Shown piece after piece: positions 7,596-15,349 of a stretch of 20,380 bases of DNA. A program made the position numbers and the translations under genes. Where the stretch lies: assembly GCA_036399695.1 (NCBI GenBank), contig DASWMP010000164.1:1-20380 (forward strand). Direction: 5' to 3'. The stretch is from DASVEE01 sp036399695. GTDB lineage: Bacteria; Acidobacteriota; Thermoanaerobaculia; Gp7-AA8. Within the stretch, counting starts at the first letter, position 1. Every line of letters starts with the position of its first letter. The notes below the pieces were generated by a model. That model saw nothing but the letters and a program-made list of their open reading frames with translations. It was not told the origin of the DNA and ran no database searches.

Positions 7596-10500
7596 ATGAA
7601 GTTCACTGACCTCTTCATCCGTCGCCCCGTCCTCGCGATCGTCGTCAATCTCGTCATCCTCATTGCGGGATTGCAGGCCATTCGCTCGCTCGTCGTGCGG
7701 CAGTTTCCGCGCAGCGACATGGCCAACGTCGTCGTCACCACGGCATACGTCGGCGCCAACGCCGACCTCGTGCGCGGCTTCATCACCGCGCCGCTCGAGC
7801 GGGTGATCGCCGGCGCTGACGGCATCGACTTCCTCGAATCGTCCAGCAGTCAGGGTGTCAGCACCATCACGGTGCACCTCAAGCTGAACTACGACACGAA
7901 TGCCGCGCTGACGCAGATCCAGTCGAAAGTGGCGCAGGTGCGGAACCAGCTTCCGCCCGAGGCCGAGGCGCCGATCATCGACCTGCAGACCACGGACAGC
8001 CAGTTCGCCGCCGCGTACGTCGGCTTCGCCTCGAAGGACCTCGACCAGAACCAGATCACCGACTACCTCACGCGCGTCGTCCAGCCGAAACTGAGCGCCA
8101 TCGAGGGCGTGCAGCGCGCCGACATCTTCGGCGACCGCACCTTCGCCATGCGCGTCTGGCTCGACCCGCAGCGAATGGCCTCGCGCGGCATCTCGCCGAC
8201 CGACGTCCGCAACGCCCTCGCTTCCAACAACTATCTCTCCGCCCTCGGCAGCACCAAGGGCTCGATGACGTCCGTCAACCTCGTCGCCAACACGAACCTC
8301 CAGACCGCCGAGGAGTTCAAGCAACTCGTCGTGAAGGAGCAGAACGGGGACGTCATCCGCCTCGGTGAGATCGCCGACGTCGTCCTCGGCGCCGAGCAGT
8401 ACGACCAGGAAGTCAGCTTCAACGGCCAGACCGCCGTCTTCATCGGCATCTTCACCCTGCCGACCGCCAACACGCTCGACGTCATGAAGCGCGTGCGCGA
8501 GGTCATGCCGGAGATCAAGGCGCAGTTGCCCGCCGGCATGACCACCGGCGTCCCCTACGATTCGTCCGCGTACATCCAGACCGCCATCGACGAAGTGCTC
8601 GAAACGCTCCTCGAGACGCTGCTCATCGTCATCTTCGTCATCTTCCTGTTCCTCGGCTCCGTCCGCGGCGTGCTCATTCCCGTCATCGCCATTCCGATCT
8701 CTCTCATCGGCGCCGTACTGCTGATGCTCGTGTTCGGCTTCACCATCAATCTCCTGACGCTGCTCGCGATCGTGCTCTCCGTCGGCCTCGTGGTCGACGA
8801 CGCCATCGTCATGGTCGAGAACATCGAGCGCCACCTGCACATGGGGAAGACGCCGTTGCAGTCGGCCATCGACGCCGCGCGCGAGCTGATCGGACCGATC
8901 GTCGCCATGACCATCACGCTGGCGGCGGTCTACACGCCGGTGGCACTGCAGGGCGGCCTCACCGGATCGCTCTTCCGCGAGTTCGCCTTCACGCTCGCCG
9001 GCGCCGTCTTCATCTCCGGCATCGTCGCGCTGACGCTCTCGCCGATGATGGGCTCGCGCCTGCTGCGCGCCGGCGATACGGACCGCGGCTTCGCCGGCTA
9101 CGTCAACCGCAAGTTCGAAAGCCTGCAGCACCGGTACTCGCGCATGCTCACCGGCACGCTGAACTACCGGCCCGTCGTGCTGACGCTCTGGCTCCTCGTG
9201 GTGGCCGTGATCTTCCCCTTCTACATGTTCTCGCAGCAGGAGCTCGCGCCGGCCGAGGACCAGAACTTCCTCTTCAGCATCCTGCAGGCGGCGCCGAATG
9301 CCACCATCGACCAGACGCGGCTCTTCGCCACGCAGGTCGGCGACGCGTTCCGTTCCGTCCCGGAGCACGAATCGTCGTTCCAGGTGATCTTCCCGAGCGG
9401 CGGCTTCGGCGGCATGGTCACGAAGCCGAACAGCGACCGCGATCGGAGCATCGAGGACATCCTCGTCGACGTCTCGGGAAAGACGTCGCAGATCCCCGGC
9501 ATCCGCGCCATCAACCTCGTGCCCCCGTCGCTGCCCGGCAGCCAGGGGATGCCGGTCGACATGGCCATCGTCTCGACGGCCGAGCCGGCGCAGCTCGCGG
9601 AACTGGCGAATGGTCTCGTGCAGAAGGCGATGACGAGCGGCATGTTCATGTTCGCCGACACGGACCTCAAGTTCGACCAGCCGCAGGCGCGCGTCGTCTT
9701 CAACCGCGACAAGCTGCGCGCGCAGGGCGTCGATCTGGCCCAGGCCGGCCGCGATCTCTCCACGCTCCTCGGCGGCAACTACGTCAACCGCTTCAGCATT
9801 CAGGGACGCAGCTACAAGGTCATTCCGCTCGTTCGCCGCGCCGATCGCCTGACGCCCGATCAGCTCTCGCAGATGTACATCACCGGCGGCAACGGCAAGC
9901 TCGTGCCGCTGTCGACGTTCGCCACGCTCGAAACCTCCACCGAGCCGCGCGAGCTGAAACGCTTTCAGCAGCTCAACGCCGTCCGCATCCAGGGCGCGAT
10001 TCCGCCCGGCGTCTCGCTCGATACCGCGCTGAAGTTTCTCGAAGCCGAAGCGGCGAAGACGCTGCCCCGCGGCTTCACGGTCGATTACGCCGGCGAGTCG
10101 CGCCAGCTCCGCACCGAGGGCGCCAAGTTCCTCGGCGTGTTCATGCTGTCCGGCATCCTCATTTACCTCGTGCTCGCCGCGCAGTTCGAGAGCTTCCGCG
10201 ATCCGTTCATCATCCTGGCCGGCTCCGTCCCTCTCGCCCTTTCGGGCTCGCTCCTCTTCTCGTTCCTCGGCTGGACGTCGATCAACATCTACAGTCAGGT
10301 CGGCCTCATCACGCTCGTCGGCCTCATCGCGAGGAACGGCATCCTCATCGTGCAGTTCGCGAACGAGCTGCAGGAGCAGGGGCAGGACAAACTGCACGCC
10401 GTCCTCGAAGCCTCGAGCACGCGGCTCCGCCCGATCCTCATGACGACGGCCGCCACGGTCATGGGCCACCTCCCGCTGATCTTCGCCAGCGGCCCCGGAG

Positions 10501-10673
10501 CCGGCGCCCGCAACAGCATCGGCATCATGCTCGTGACCGGGATGATCATCGGAACGGCGTTCACGCTGTTCGTCGTCCCGTCGATCTACGTGCTCGTGGC
10601 GCGCACCCGCCAGCGCGTGGATGCAACGGAGACGGCCGACACGCCCGGCCACATCGAGCCCGCAGCCACGTAG
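7596..10673 (+). CDS. RND multidrug efflux pump, inner-membrane permease (HAE1/AcrB-type)
   Basis: A 1025-aa proton-driven exporter acting with the upstream adaptor. Family features are the N-terminal FTDLFIRRPVLA, TM1 (about 12-32), a large periplasmic loop, a TM2-6 block (about 337-485) containing the TM4 acidic pair in GLVVDDAIVMVEN (D401, D402), a second periplasmic domain (about 550-840), and TM8-12 (about 845-1003). TM10 reads GLIARNGILIVQFAN. The residue aligning with the essential lysine of AcrB (K940) appears to be arginine R913, and the usual acidic residue in IVEFA is glutamine. The start at 7596 was chosen because MKFTDLFIRRP is the canonical N-terminus; the longer frame from 7482 runs through the intercistronic inverted repeat. 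No outer-membrane factor follows, so the pump probably borrows a TolC-like channel encoded elsewhere. Confidence 0.96.
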   Translation: MKFTDLFIRRPVLAIVVNLVILIAGLQAIRSLVVRQFPRSDMANVVVTTAYVGANADLVRGFITAPLERVIAGADGIDFLESSSSQGVSTITVHLKLNYDTNAALTQIQSKVAQVRNQLPPEAEAPIIDLQTTDSQFAAAYVGFASKDLDQNQITDYLTRVVQPKLSAIEGVQRADIFGDRTFAMRVWLDPQRMASRGISPTDVRNALASNNYLSALGSTKGSMTSVNLVANTNLQTAEEFKQLVVKEQNGDVIRLGEIADVVLGAEQYDQEVSFNGQTAVFIGIFTLPTANTLDVMKRVREVMPEIKAQLPAGMTTGVPYDSSAYIQTAIDEVLETLLETLLIVIFVIFLFLGSVRGVLIPVIAIPISLIGAVLLMLVFGFTINLLTLLAIVLSVGLVVDDAIVMVENIERHLHMGKTPLQSAIDAARELIGPIVAMTITLAAVYTPVALQGGLTGSLFREFAFTLAGAVFISGIVALTLSPMMGSRLLRAGDTDRGFAGYVNRKFESLQHRYSRMLTGTLNYRPVVLTLWLLVVAVIFPFYMFSQQELAPAEDQNFLFSILQAAPNATIDQTRLFATQVGDAFRSVPEHESSFQVIFPSGGFGGMVTKPNSDRDRSIEDILVDVSGKTSQIPGIRAINLVPPSLPGSQGMPVDMAIVSTAEPAQLAELANGLVQKAMTSGMFMFADTDLKFDQPQARVVFNRDKLRAQGVDLAQAGRDLSTLLGGNYVNRFSIQGRSYKVIPLVRRADRLTPDQLSQMYITGGNGKLVPLSTFATLETSTEPRELKRFQQLNAVRIQGAIPPGVSLDTALKFLEAEAAKTLPRGFTVDYAGESRQLRTEGAKFLGVFMLSGILIYLVLAAQFESFRDPFIILAGSVPLALSGSLLFSFLGWTSINIYSQVGLITLVGLIARNGILIVQFANELQEQGQDKLHAVLEASSTRLRPILMTTAATVMGHLPLIFASGPGAGARNSIGIMLVTGMIIGTAFTLFVVPSIYVLVARTRQRVDATETADTPGHIEPAAT

Positions 10674-10681
10674 CGCCACAC

Positions 10682-10964
10682 GATCTCGGAGTGCGGTGGC
10701 GCACGCCACCGCTCTTCTACACGTGTACGAGAGCGGTGCCATTCGGAGGGTGTCTCATCCCTTGGTTCTGCCGTCGATGAACCGGCGCCTGCGGGCGCGG
10801 ACAGACAGGAGTGTCTGTCCCACATTCAGATTTCGCCGAATATCGGGCACCCGCGGGCACGCTGGCATTCAATGTGGGACAGACACTCTTGTCTGTCCGC
10901 GCCCGCAGGCGCCGGTTTCTAATCAGGCGTGTACCAGAGCGGTGCCATTCGCCACCGCGCTCCG
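10682..10964. repeat. MITE-like palindromic intergenic element (copy C, complete)
   Basis: The 14-bp terminal inverted repeats are GGAGTGCGGTGGCG (10688-10701) and CGCCACCGCGCTCC (10950-10963), with one mismatch. Inside are GGAGGGTGTCTCAT (10745-10758) and an inner 47-bp inverted repeat (10780-10826 versus 10871-10917, one mismatch) whose arms each contain the GGACAGACA hairpin. The centre, 10827-10870, includes CCCGCGGG. It fills the space between the RND stop and the NIPSNAP stop almost completely and contains no transposase. Confidence 0.75.
10695..10738 (+). terminator. Possible termination hairpins downstream of the RND operon
   Basis: Two overlapping stems are visible 22 nt after the pump stop: GGTGGCG-CA-CGCCACC (10695-10710) and CACCGCTCT / AGAGCGGTG (10707-10715 with 10730-10738, 14-nt loop). 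They share bases 10707-10710 and so compete. A T-run is lacking, so intrinsic termination is uncertain. A matching structure follows the RhlE gene at 20329-20372. Confidence 0.4.
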
Positions 10965-10968
10965 ACAC

Positions 10969-11499
10969 TCACCGCACCGGCGTCACGAGCAGCACATTCG
11001 AGTAATCCTCGATCATCGAAAACGCGACATCCTCCAACTCGTCGAGCCACAGCGCGCTTTCGTAAAAGTCCGCCTTGCGCCGGTCGCGCTCCAGCAGGTC
11101 AGGGAACCCGCGGAACCATACCGCCACGTTCTCGTCCTCGAGCGCTTCGTACTGGCCGTCGACCGCCATTCCGCATCGCGTGAGCGGCTCGAGGCAGCGC
11201 TCCGCGAAGAAGTGCGTGAAGCTCGCCCGTTTCCCCGGCGCGATCCGGTACAGCCGGATCTCCAGCACGGGCGAGTCCACGATGCGCGTCACATCATTCG
11301 TCGATCCGGCGGCCGGAGTCAGACGCATCGTCTTCCACGCCTCGGCGCGCGCCGGCGCGCCCGGCTCCGTCAACGAGACGAACGTGTTGTCGTCGCGAAA
11401 GGAAATGAACTCCGCGACGACCCCGTCCGGCTTCTCCGGCGCCAGCCATCGCCAGCGCTGCTCGGTCTCCAGCTTGTAAATCCGTAGTTCGAGATCCAT
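10969..11499 (-). CDS. NIPSNAP-like protein
   Basis: A 176-aa protein of unknown role. The C-terminal half (about 78-174) begins VLEIRLYRIAPGKRASFTHFF and ends ...SNVLLVTPVR, which fits the NIPSNAP / dimeric alpha-beta-barrel pattern (EIR-Y-PGK motif, ferredoxin-like fold). The N-terminal half (MDLELRIYKLE...) may be a degenerate first repeat. No signal peptide or membrane segment is visible. The ATG at 11499 was chosen; a TTG at 11535 would add 12 residues that look non-conserved. No Shine-Dalgarno site precedes the ATG, but GACGAT lies 6 nt upstream and TTGAGG 18 nt before that, compatible with a leaderless transcript. It lies downstream of the DUF1579 gene on the same strand (73-bp gap), so read-through is also possible. 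The stop abuts repeat copy C. Confidence 0.75.
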   Translation of the reverse strand: MDLELRIYKLETEQRWRWLAPEKPDGVVAEFISFRDDNTFVSLTEPGAPARAEAWKTMRLTPAAGSTNDVTRIVDSPVLEIRLYRIAPGKRASFTHFFAERCLEPLTRCGMAVDGQYEALEDENVAVWFRGFPDLLERDRRKADFYESALWLDELEDVAFSMIEDYSNVLLVTPVR

Positions 11500-11505
11500 G
11501 GACGG

Positions 11506-11535
11506 ATCGTCGCGCCGCGCAACGATCCGCCTCAA
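11506..11535 (-). promoter_or_regulatory. Candidate leaderless promoter for the NIPSNAP-like gene
   Basis: On the minus strand, TTGAGG (11530-11535) is followed by 18 nt and then GACGAT (11506-11511), which ends 6 nt before the ATG. Transcription would begin at or near the start codon. The match to sigma-70 consensus is only partial. Confidence 0.35.
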
Positions 11536-11572
11536 TGACCACCGTGCCGCGAACGGTCATGACCACTCGGCG

Positions 11573-12091
11573 CTACGTCATCCGCGAGTACGTCATCTTC
11601 ATCAGGGGTGTCCACGTGCCGTCGGCCGCCTCGAACTGCGACGAGAGCGAGCGCCGGTCATCACTCTCGATCTCGATCGTGTCGCGGTACCGCACGTACT
11701 TGCGATCCTCGGACATGCCCGGACCCTCGGTCTCCAGCGTCAGTACTTTCTCCGTCGCGTCGAGAGAGCCTTCGTACACCCAGAGGTTCGTCATCATCGA
11801 GCCGAGGTACGTCCCGACGAAGCGCTGCTTCTGCGGGTCGTAGCCGAGCGTCATCAACGACCTCGACACGCCGCCGCCCGGTACTTCCCCTTCCCCTTCG
11901 GCCAGCAGCCACACATCGCCGAGCATGCGCACATTCTCTCTGCCGGTGAACGTCGCCTCCGGCTTGTCCGGCCCCATCGAGGCTGCCCCTTCGAATGTCC
12001 ACTCCCCCACGAGTTGCTTGAGCCAGAGATGCTCCTTCTCTGCTACCGGCATCGGGTGCTGCTCGGATTCGGTCGTCTCGGTCGTCGTCAT
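11573..12091 (-). CDS. DUF1579 family protein
   Basis: A 172-aa protein of unknown function. After a Thr/Glu-rich N-terminus it shows the DUF1579 pattern: HLWLKQLVGEWTFEG (21-35), then repeated beta-strand segments such as VWLLAEGEGEVPGGG and SLMTLGYDPQKQRFVGTYLGSMMTNLWVYEGSLD, ending with TWTPLMKMTYSRMT. This suggests a lipocalin-like beta-barrel that may bind a small ligand, an inference from the family pattern only. No signal peptide is seen, so it is probably cytoplasmic. The ATG at 12091 has a strong AAGGAG 8 nt upstream. It is probably first in a short minus-strand unit with the NIPSNAP-like gene. It is divergent from the HugZ-type gene, with about 96 bp between starts. Confidence 0.88.
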   Translation of the reverse strand: MTTTETTESEQHPMPVAEKEHLWLKQLVGEWTFEGAASMGPDKPEATFTGRENVRMLGDVWLLAEGEGEVPGGGVSRSLMTLGYDPQKQRFVGTYLGSMMTNLWVYEGSLDATEKVLTLETEGPGMSEDRKYVRYRDTIEIESDDRRSLSSQFEAADGTWTPLMKMTYSRMT

Positions 12092-12152
12092 CTCATCATC
12101 TCCTTCGGTCTGGTGAATCGGTCAGCCGCGCCATTCTCCCACCAGCCGCCCC

Positions 12153-12181
12153 TTGCGCGCCGGGCATCGGCCTTCGATACT
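12153..12181 (+). promoter_or_regulatory. Candidate leaderless promoter for the HugZ-type gene
   Basis: TTGCGC (12153-12158), a 17-nt spacer, then GATACT (12176-12181) and 6 nt to the ATG at 12188. No Shine-Dalgarno site is present. This spacing predicts a transcript starting at the ATG. Confidence 0.45.
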
Positions 12182-12187
12182 GCCGGC

Positions 12188-12955
12188 ATGACCCAGCACG
12201 CCACCTCCTCTGCAGTTCCGCCGCCGGGTCTGGAGCCGACGCATGCCGAGCGCGCCCGTACGCTGCTCGTGAGCGAGCGGCTCGGTACGCTGGCCACGCA
12301 GTCGCAGCGCCATCCCGGCTGGCCGTTCGCGTCCGTCATGCCGTTCGCGCTGATGGAGGACGGCTCGCCGCTCTTCCTCATCAGCGGCATGGCCATCCAC
12401 ACGCAGAACCTGCTGGCCGAGCCGCGGTGCAGTCTCCTCGTCATGCAGAGCGGCGCGGACGCCGATCCCCTCGGCGCACCGCGCGTGACGCTCCTCGGCA
12501 CCGCCACCCGCGTCACAGAACCGGCCGACGCGATGCGCGCGCTCTACCTCGACCGCCATCCGACGGCAAAGTACTGGATCGACTTCTCCGACTTTTCGTT
12601 CTTCCGCCTCGACGTCAGCGACGTCTACTTCGTCGGCGGCTTCGGCGTGATGGGCTGGGTGACGGCCGGCGACTACGCCGCGGCCGAGGCCGACCCGCTC
12701 GTCGACGCAGCGGCGATGATCATCGCCCACATGAACGAGGACCACGCCGACGCCCTCCGCCACATCACCCGCCACTTCGGCGGTCTCGATGCCGAGGAAG
12801 CAACCATGACCGCGTGCGACCGTTTGGGCTTCGTGGTGCGCGCCCGCACAGCCGAAGGGATGAAAGGCGTACGCATCCAGTTCCCGGAGCCCGTGACCTC
12901 CCGCGAAGATGCGCGCAAAGTGCTGGTGGCCATGACCCGCACCGCGCGCGGGTGA
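12188..12955 (+). CDS. HugZ-family FMN split-barrel / DUF2470 protein
   Basis: A 255-aa protein with two domains. Residues about 18-160 form a pyridoxamine 5'-phosphate oxidase-like split barrel (ERLGTLATQSQRHPGWPFASVMPFALMEDGSPLFLISGMAIHTQNL). Residues about 170-250 form a DUF2470 domain with the typical HMNEDHADAL motif (181-190). Proteins with this arrangement include HugZ-type heme oxygenases and flavin-binding relatives. I cannot place a specific heme ligand, so heme degradation is only a possibility. There is no signal peptide, so it is probably cytoplasmic. The ATG at 12188 is just upstream of the conserved fold; the longer open frame reaching back to 11498 runs antisense to the DUF1579 gene and is rejected. 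Confidence 0.9.
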   Translation: MTQHATSSAVPPPGLEPTHAERARTLLVSERLGTLATQSQRHPGWPFASVMPFALMEDGSPLFLISGMAIHTQNLLAEPRCSLLVMQSGADADPLGAPRVTLLGTATRVTEPADAMRALYLDRHPTAKYWIDFSDFSFFRLDVSDVYFVGGFGVMGWVTAGDYAAAEADPLVDAAAMIIAHMNEDHADALRHITRHFGGLDAEEATMTACDRLGFVVRARTAEGMKGVRIQFPEPVTSREDARKVLVAMTRTARG

Positions 12956-12973
12956 CCGCCCCCAGGGAACGAT

Positions 12974-13057
12974 GGGACCTATAGGACTGATGGCTGCGCG
13001 GTAGCGGGGCTTCTCCACCTATAGGTCCTATGGGTCCCAGAGGTCCCATAGGTCCAT
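12974..13057. repeat. Inverted repeat plus 9-bp repeat cluster (TNNGTCCYA family)
   Basis: GGACCTATAGG (12975-12985) and CCTATAGGTCC (13018-13028) form a perfect 11-bp stem with a 32-nt loop. From 13022 the 9-bp units TAGGTCCTA, TGGGTCCCA, GAGGTCCCA and TAGGTCCAT follow without gaps. It lies 18 bp after the HugZ-type stop and may form a transcript 3' hairpin. Confidence 0.75.
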
Positions 13058-13078
13058 CACCCCGCCCGCCGCCCGTTG

Positions 13079-13084
13079 TACGAT
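13079..13084 (+). promoter_or_regulatory. Candidate -10 element of the S51 hydrolase gene
   Basis: TACGAT ends 6 nt before the ATG at 13091, and no Shine-Dalgarno site is visible. The spacing matches the neighbouring HugZ-type gene. I see no good -35 box, so confidence is low. Confidence 0.3.
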
Positions 13085-13090
13085 CCCTCC

Positions 13091-13798
13091 ATGCCCACGC
13101 CACGCATCGTTCCCATGGGCGGCGGTGGTTTCGCGATGGAGCCGCGCAATCCCAGGCTCGACACCTGGCTGCTGAGCCTCACGGGCCGCCCGCATCCGCG
13201 TGTGCTCTTCATCCCCACCGCCAGCGGCGATTCGCACGGCTACATCCGCCGTTTTCATCGCGCCTTCGCCCGCTTGCCCTGCACGGCCTCCCACCTCCAA
13301 CTCTTCAACCGCACCGTCACCGAGTTGAGCACCCTCGTCCTCGAGCAGGACCTCATCTACGTCGGGGGCGGCAACACCGCAAACCTGCTGGCGATCTGGC
13401 GCCTGCACGGCCTGGACGTCGTCTTGCGCGAGGCGTGGCAGCAAGGCGTGGTCCTCGCCGGCGTGAGCGCCGGCGCCATCTGCTGGTTCGACGCAGGCGT
13501 CACCGACTCCTTCGGCTCCGACCTGCAACCCCTCTCCAACGCCCTCGGCCTGCTACCCGGCAGCTTCTGTCCGCACTACCACGGCGAGAGCACACGTCGC
13601 CCCGCCTTCCACCGTCTCGTAGCCGGCGGCCAGTTACCCCCCGGCTACGCCGCTGATGACGGCGTGGCCATCCTCTTCGAAGGCACCACCATCGCGGACG
13701 TCGTCCGCTCGCGCCGCACCGGCAGCGCCTACCACCTCTCCGCCGAGAAGGGCCGAGCCGCCGAACGCGAGATGCCCGCCCGCCTGCTGCCACGGTAA
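13091..13798 (+). CDS. Peptidase E / cyanophycinase-like S51 serine hydrolase
   Basis: A 235-aa cytoplasmic hydrolase of the class I glutamine-amidotransferase-like fold. The nucleophile elbow is GVSAGAICW with Ser126. GGGNTANLL (92-100) forms the oxyanion/turn region typical of S51 enzymes. A catalytic His is probably in PHYHGE (H162 or H164), matching the roughly +37 spacing from the Ser in peptidase E. An acidic residue (D139 or D144) follows the Ser. Such enzymes release N-terminal aspartyl dipeptides or related isoaspartyl bonds; the exact substrate is unknown. The length is normal. The ATG at 13091 was preferred over one at 13076, which overlaps the putative -10. The stop is only 26 bp from the stop of the convergent lectin gene. 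Confidence 0.88.
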   Translation: MPTPRIVPMGGGGFAMEPRNPRLDTWLLSLTGRPHPRVLFIPTASGDSHGYIRRFHRAFARLPCTASHLQLFNRTVTELSTLVLEQDLIYVGGGNTANLLAIWRLHGLDVVLREAWQQGVVLAGVSAGAICWFDAGVTDSFGSDLQPLSNALGLLPGSFCPHYHGESTRRPAFHRLVAGGQLPPGYAADDGVAILFEGTTIADVVRSRRTGSAYHLSAEKGRAAEREMPARLLPR

Positions 13799-13824
13799 GC
13801 ACCGGCTGACCTCCGCCGCGCCAG

Positions 13825-15222
13825 TCAGAAGACGTTCGCGAACGTCCAGCCCTGCCCCACTTTGCTGCCGTGACTTACCGTCCACCTCGGTGTGCCGTCG
13901 CCCTGACCCTCGTGACGGTTCCACACCAGATCGCCGTTGGGCATCACGGCGTAGATCACGCCCTCGCCGCCGGAGAACACCTGCCGGACGTCCCAGCCGG
14001 TGCCGACCGTCTTTCCCTGCGCGGCGGCCCACCGCCTGCTCCCATCCTTCCACCCATCGTGGCGAAACCAGAGCAACTGGTTGTCGTCCGTCACGGCGTA
14101 GATCACGCCATTTCCGCCGGAGAAGACATGCTTGTACTTCCACCTCCGGCCGACGTTCCGCGGTTCGGGCGCCGCCCACGTCGCGCTGCCATCCGTCTGC
14201 CCGTCGTGCCGATACCAGAGCAGCTCGCCGGCCGGCGTGACGGCATAGATCACACCGTCGCCGCCGGAAAACAGGTGCTCGAAGTCCCAGCGGGTGCCGA
14301 CGATCTTGCTCTCCGCCTCCGCCCAGCGCGCGCTGCCATCGGCGCGCCCGTCGTGCCGGTTCCACAGCAGGTCACCGGCGGACGTGACGACGTAGATCAC
14401 GCCGTTGCCGGCGGCAAACACCTGCTTCACGTCCCAGTCGCCGGCGATCTTCTTCCCCTGCTGTTCCGCCCAGCGGACGGTGCCGTCGCCACGTCCGTCG
14501 TGCCGATACCACAACAGATCGCCGCCGCCGTTCAGCGCATAAATGACAGCCGACGACTGCGGGCCCGGTGCCGGCGACGGAGCGGGTGGCGTGACCCGCG
14601 GCTCCGAGACCCGATCGGTCGTCACCATGTCCGTGATCCTGTCGCGACTGACGACGAGCGGCTTACGGAAATCGACGGCGACGTCCGTGATGACCAGCTC
14701 CCCGGAGTTGATCGCGCCCTCGTAGCCTCCGGGAAACGTGATCTCGAGGCGCAGGACCGATTGGGAGCTGACGGTGAGCGGGGCCTTGCCCCAGTCCCAC
14801 GCATTGGCCGCGAGGTCGGGAGTGATGACCTCACTGGCGCGGTAGTCTCCCTTGATGTGCGTCCTGACGTGAAACAGCGCCGACGAGCCCTCGCGCAACT
14901 CCACGGATCGCAACGACGGCCCGGGCTCGCTCGTGCGGAAGTGAATGACGAGCCGCTGCATCTTCGGATCGGCGACGCCCGCCGCAGGCATCCGCAGCGG
15001 CGCGCGCAGGATCAGCGTGGCGAAATTGTTGCCCCGGAACGCACGTCCGCCCGCCACATCCGTCATCGTCCCGGATCGTCCCTCCAGCGTAAACGCCGTG
15101 CCGGGGATCAGCACCCTCACGGTCTGTGCCGAGACGCCCGTACTGAACGCGAGCGCGGCCACACCGAACACCACCGTCGCCACCAAACGGCGCACCGCAC
15201 GAGTCTTCCCAAGGCCGGCCAT
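13825..15222 (-). CDS. Secreted tachylectin-2-like five-bladed beta-propeller protein
   Basis: A 465-aa exported protein. Residues 1-32 are a Sec signal peptide (RAVRRL, a hydrophobic stretch, then STGVSA before QTV). Residues 33-205 are beta-rich and unrecognised. A Pro-rich linker (208-222) leads to five consecutive 49-aa repeats at about 225-273, 274-322, 323-371, 372-420 and 421-465. Each carries GVIYAV, LLWYRHDG..DG and a final GW....VFSGG motif. This is the tachylectin-related propeller pattern, a family whose founding member binds N-acetylated sugars, so carbohydrate binding is likely but inferred. The repeats are also similar at DNA level (147-bp period). The start at 15222 was chosen because GGAGG lies 6 nt upstream and a clean signal peptide follows; the frame to 15342 runs through repeat DNA. 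Confidence 0.9.
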   Translation of the reverse strand: MAGLGKTRAVRRLVATVVFGVAALAFSTGVSAQTVRVLIPGTAFTLEGRSGTMTDVAGGRAFRGNNFATLILRAPLRMPAAGVADPKMQRLVIHFRTSEPGPSLRSVELREGSSALFHVRTHIKGDYRASEVITPDLAANAWDWGKAPLTVSSQSVLRLEITFPGGYEGAINSGELVITDVAVDFRKPLVVSRDRITDMVTTDRVSEPRVTPPAPSPAPGPQSSAVIYALNGGGDLLWYRHDGRGDGTVRWAEQQGKKIAGDWDVKQVFAAGNGVIYVVTSAGDLLWNRHDGRADGSARWAEAESKIVGTRWDFEHLFSGGDGVIYAVTPAGELLWYRHDGQTDGSATWAAPEPRNVGRRWKYKHVFSGGNGVIYAVTDDNQLLWFRHDGWKDGSRRWAAAQGKTVGTGWDVRQVFSGGEGVIYAVMPNGDLVWNRHEGQGDGTPRWTVSHGSKVGQGWTFANVF

Positions 15223-15349
15223 CGACTTCCTCCAGTCGGAGGTGACGGAAGAAGTGACACGTCGCCCCGCGCAAGGTAGTGCGGCGCGTCCGCCGAACGT
15301 TTCACGCGCGGGGCAGAGTGGCGCCGCAATGTCAGAAACCAATGGGACC

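Noticed and set aside
7590..10742. A 1050-codon minus-strand frame opposite the RND pump
   Set aside because: It is an antisense shadow with an excess of Asp, Glu, Arg and His and no recognisable domain.
11498..12187. N-terminal extension of the HugZ-type gene upstream of 12188
   Set aside because: The extension runs antisense to the DUF1579 gene and has no similarity to the family; a plausible promoter sits directly before 12188.
12765..13103. Collagen-like GPxGPx peptide frames at the 9-bp repeats
   Set aside because: The pattern results from translating GGTCCCATA-type repeats in intergenic DNA; there is no start signal and the frames overlap real genes.
13870..15279. A 469-codon plus-strand frame with internal repeats
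   Set aside because: The repeats simply mirror the propeller blades of the lectin gene on the other strand.
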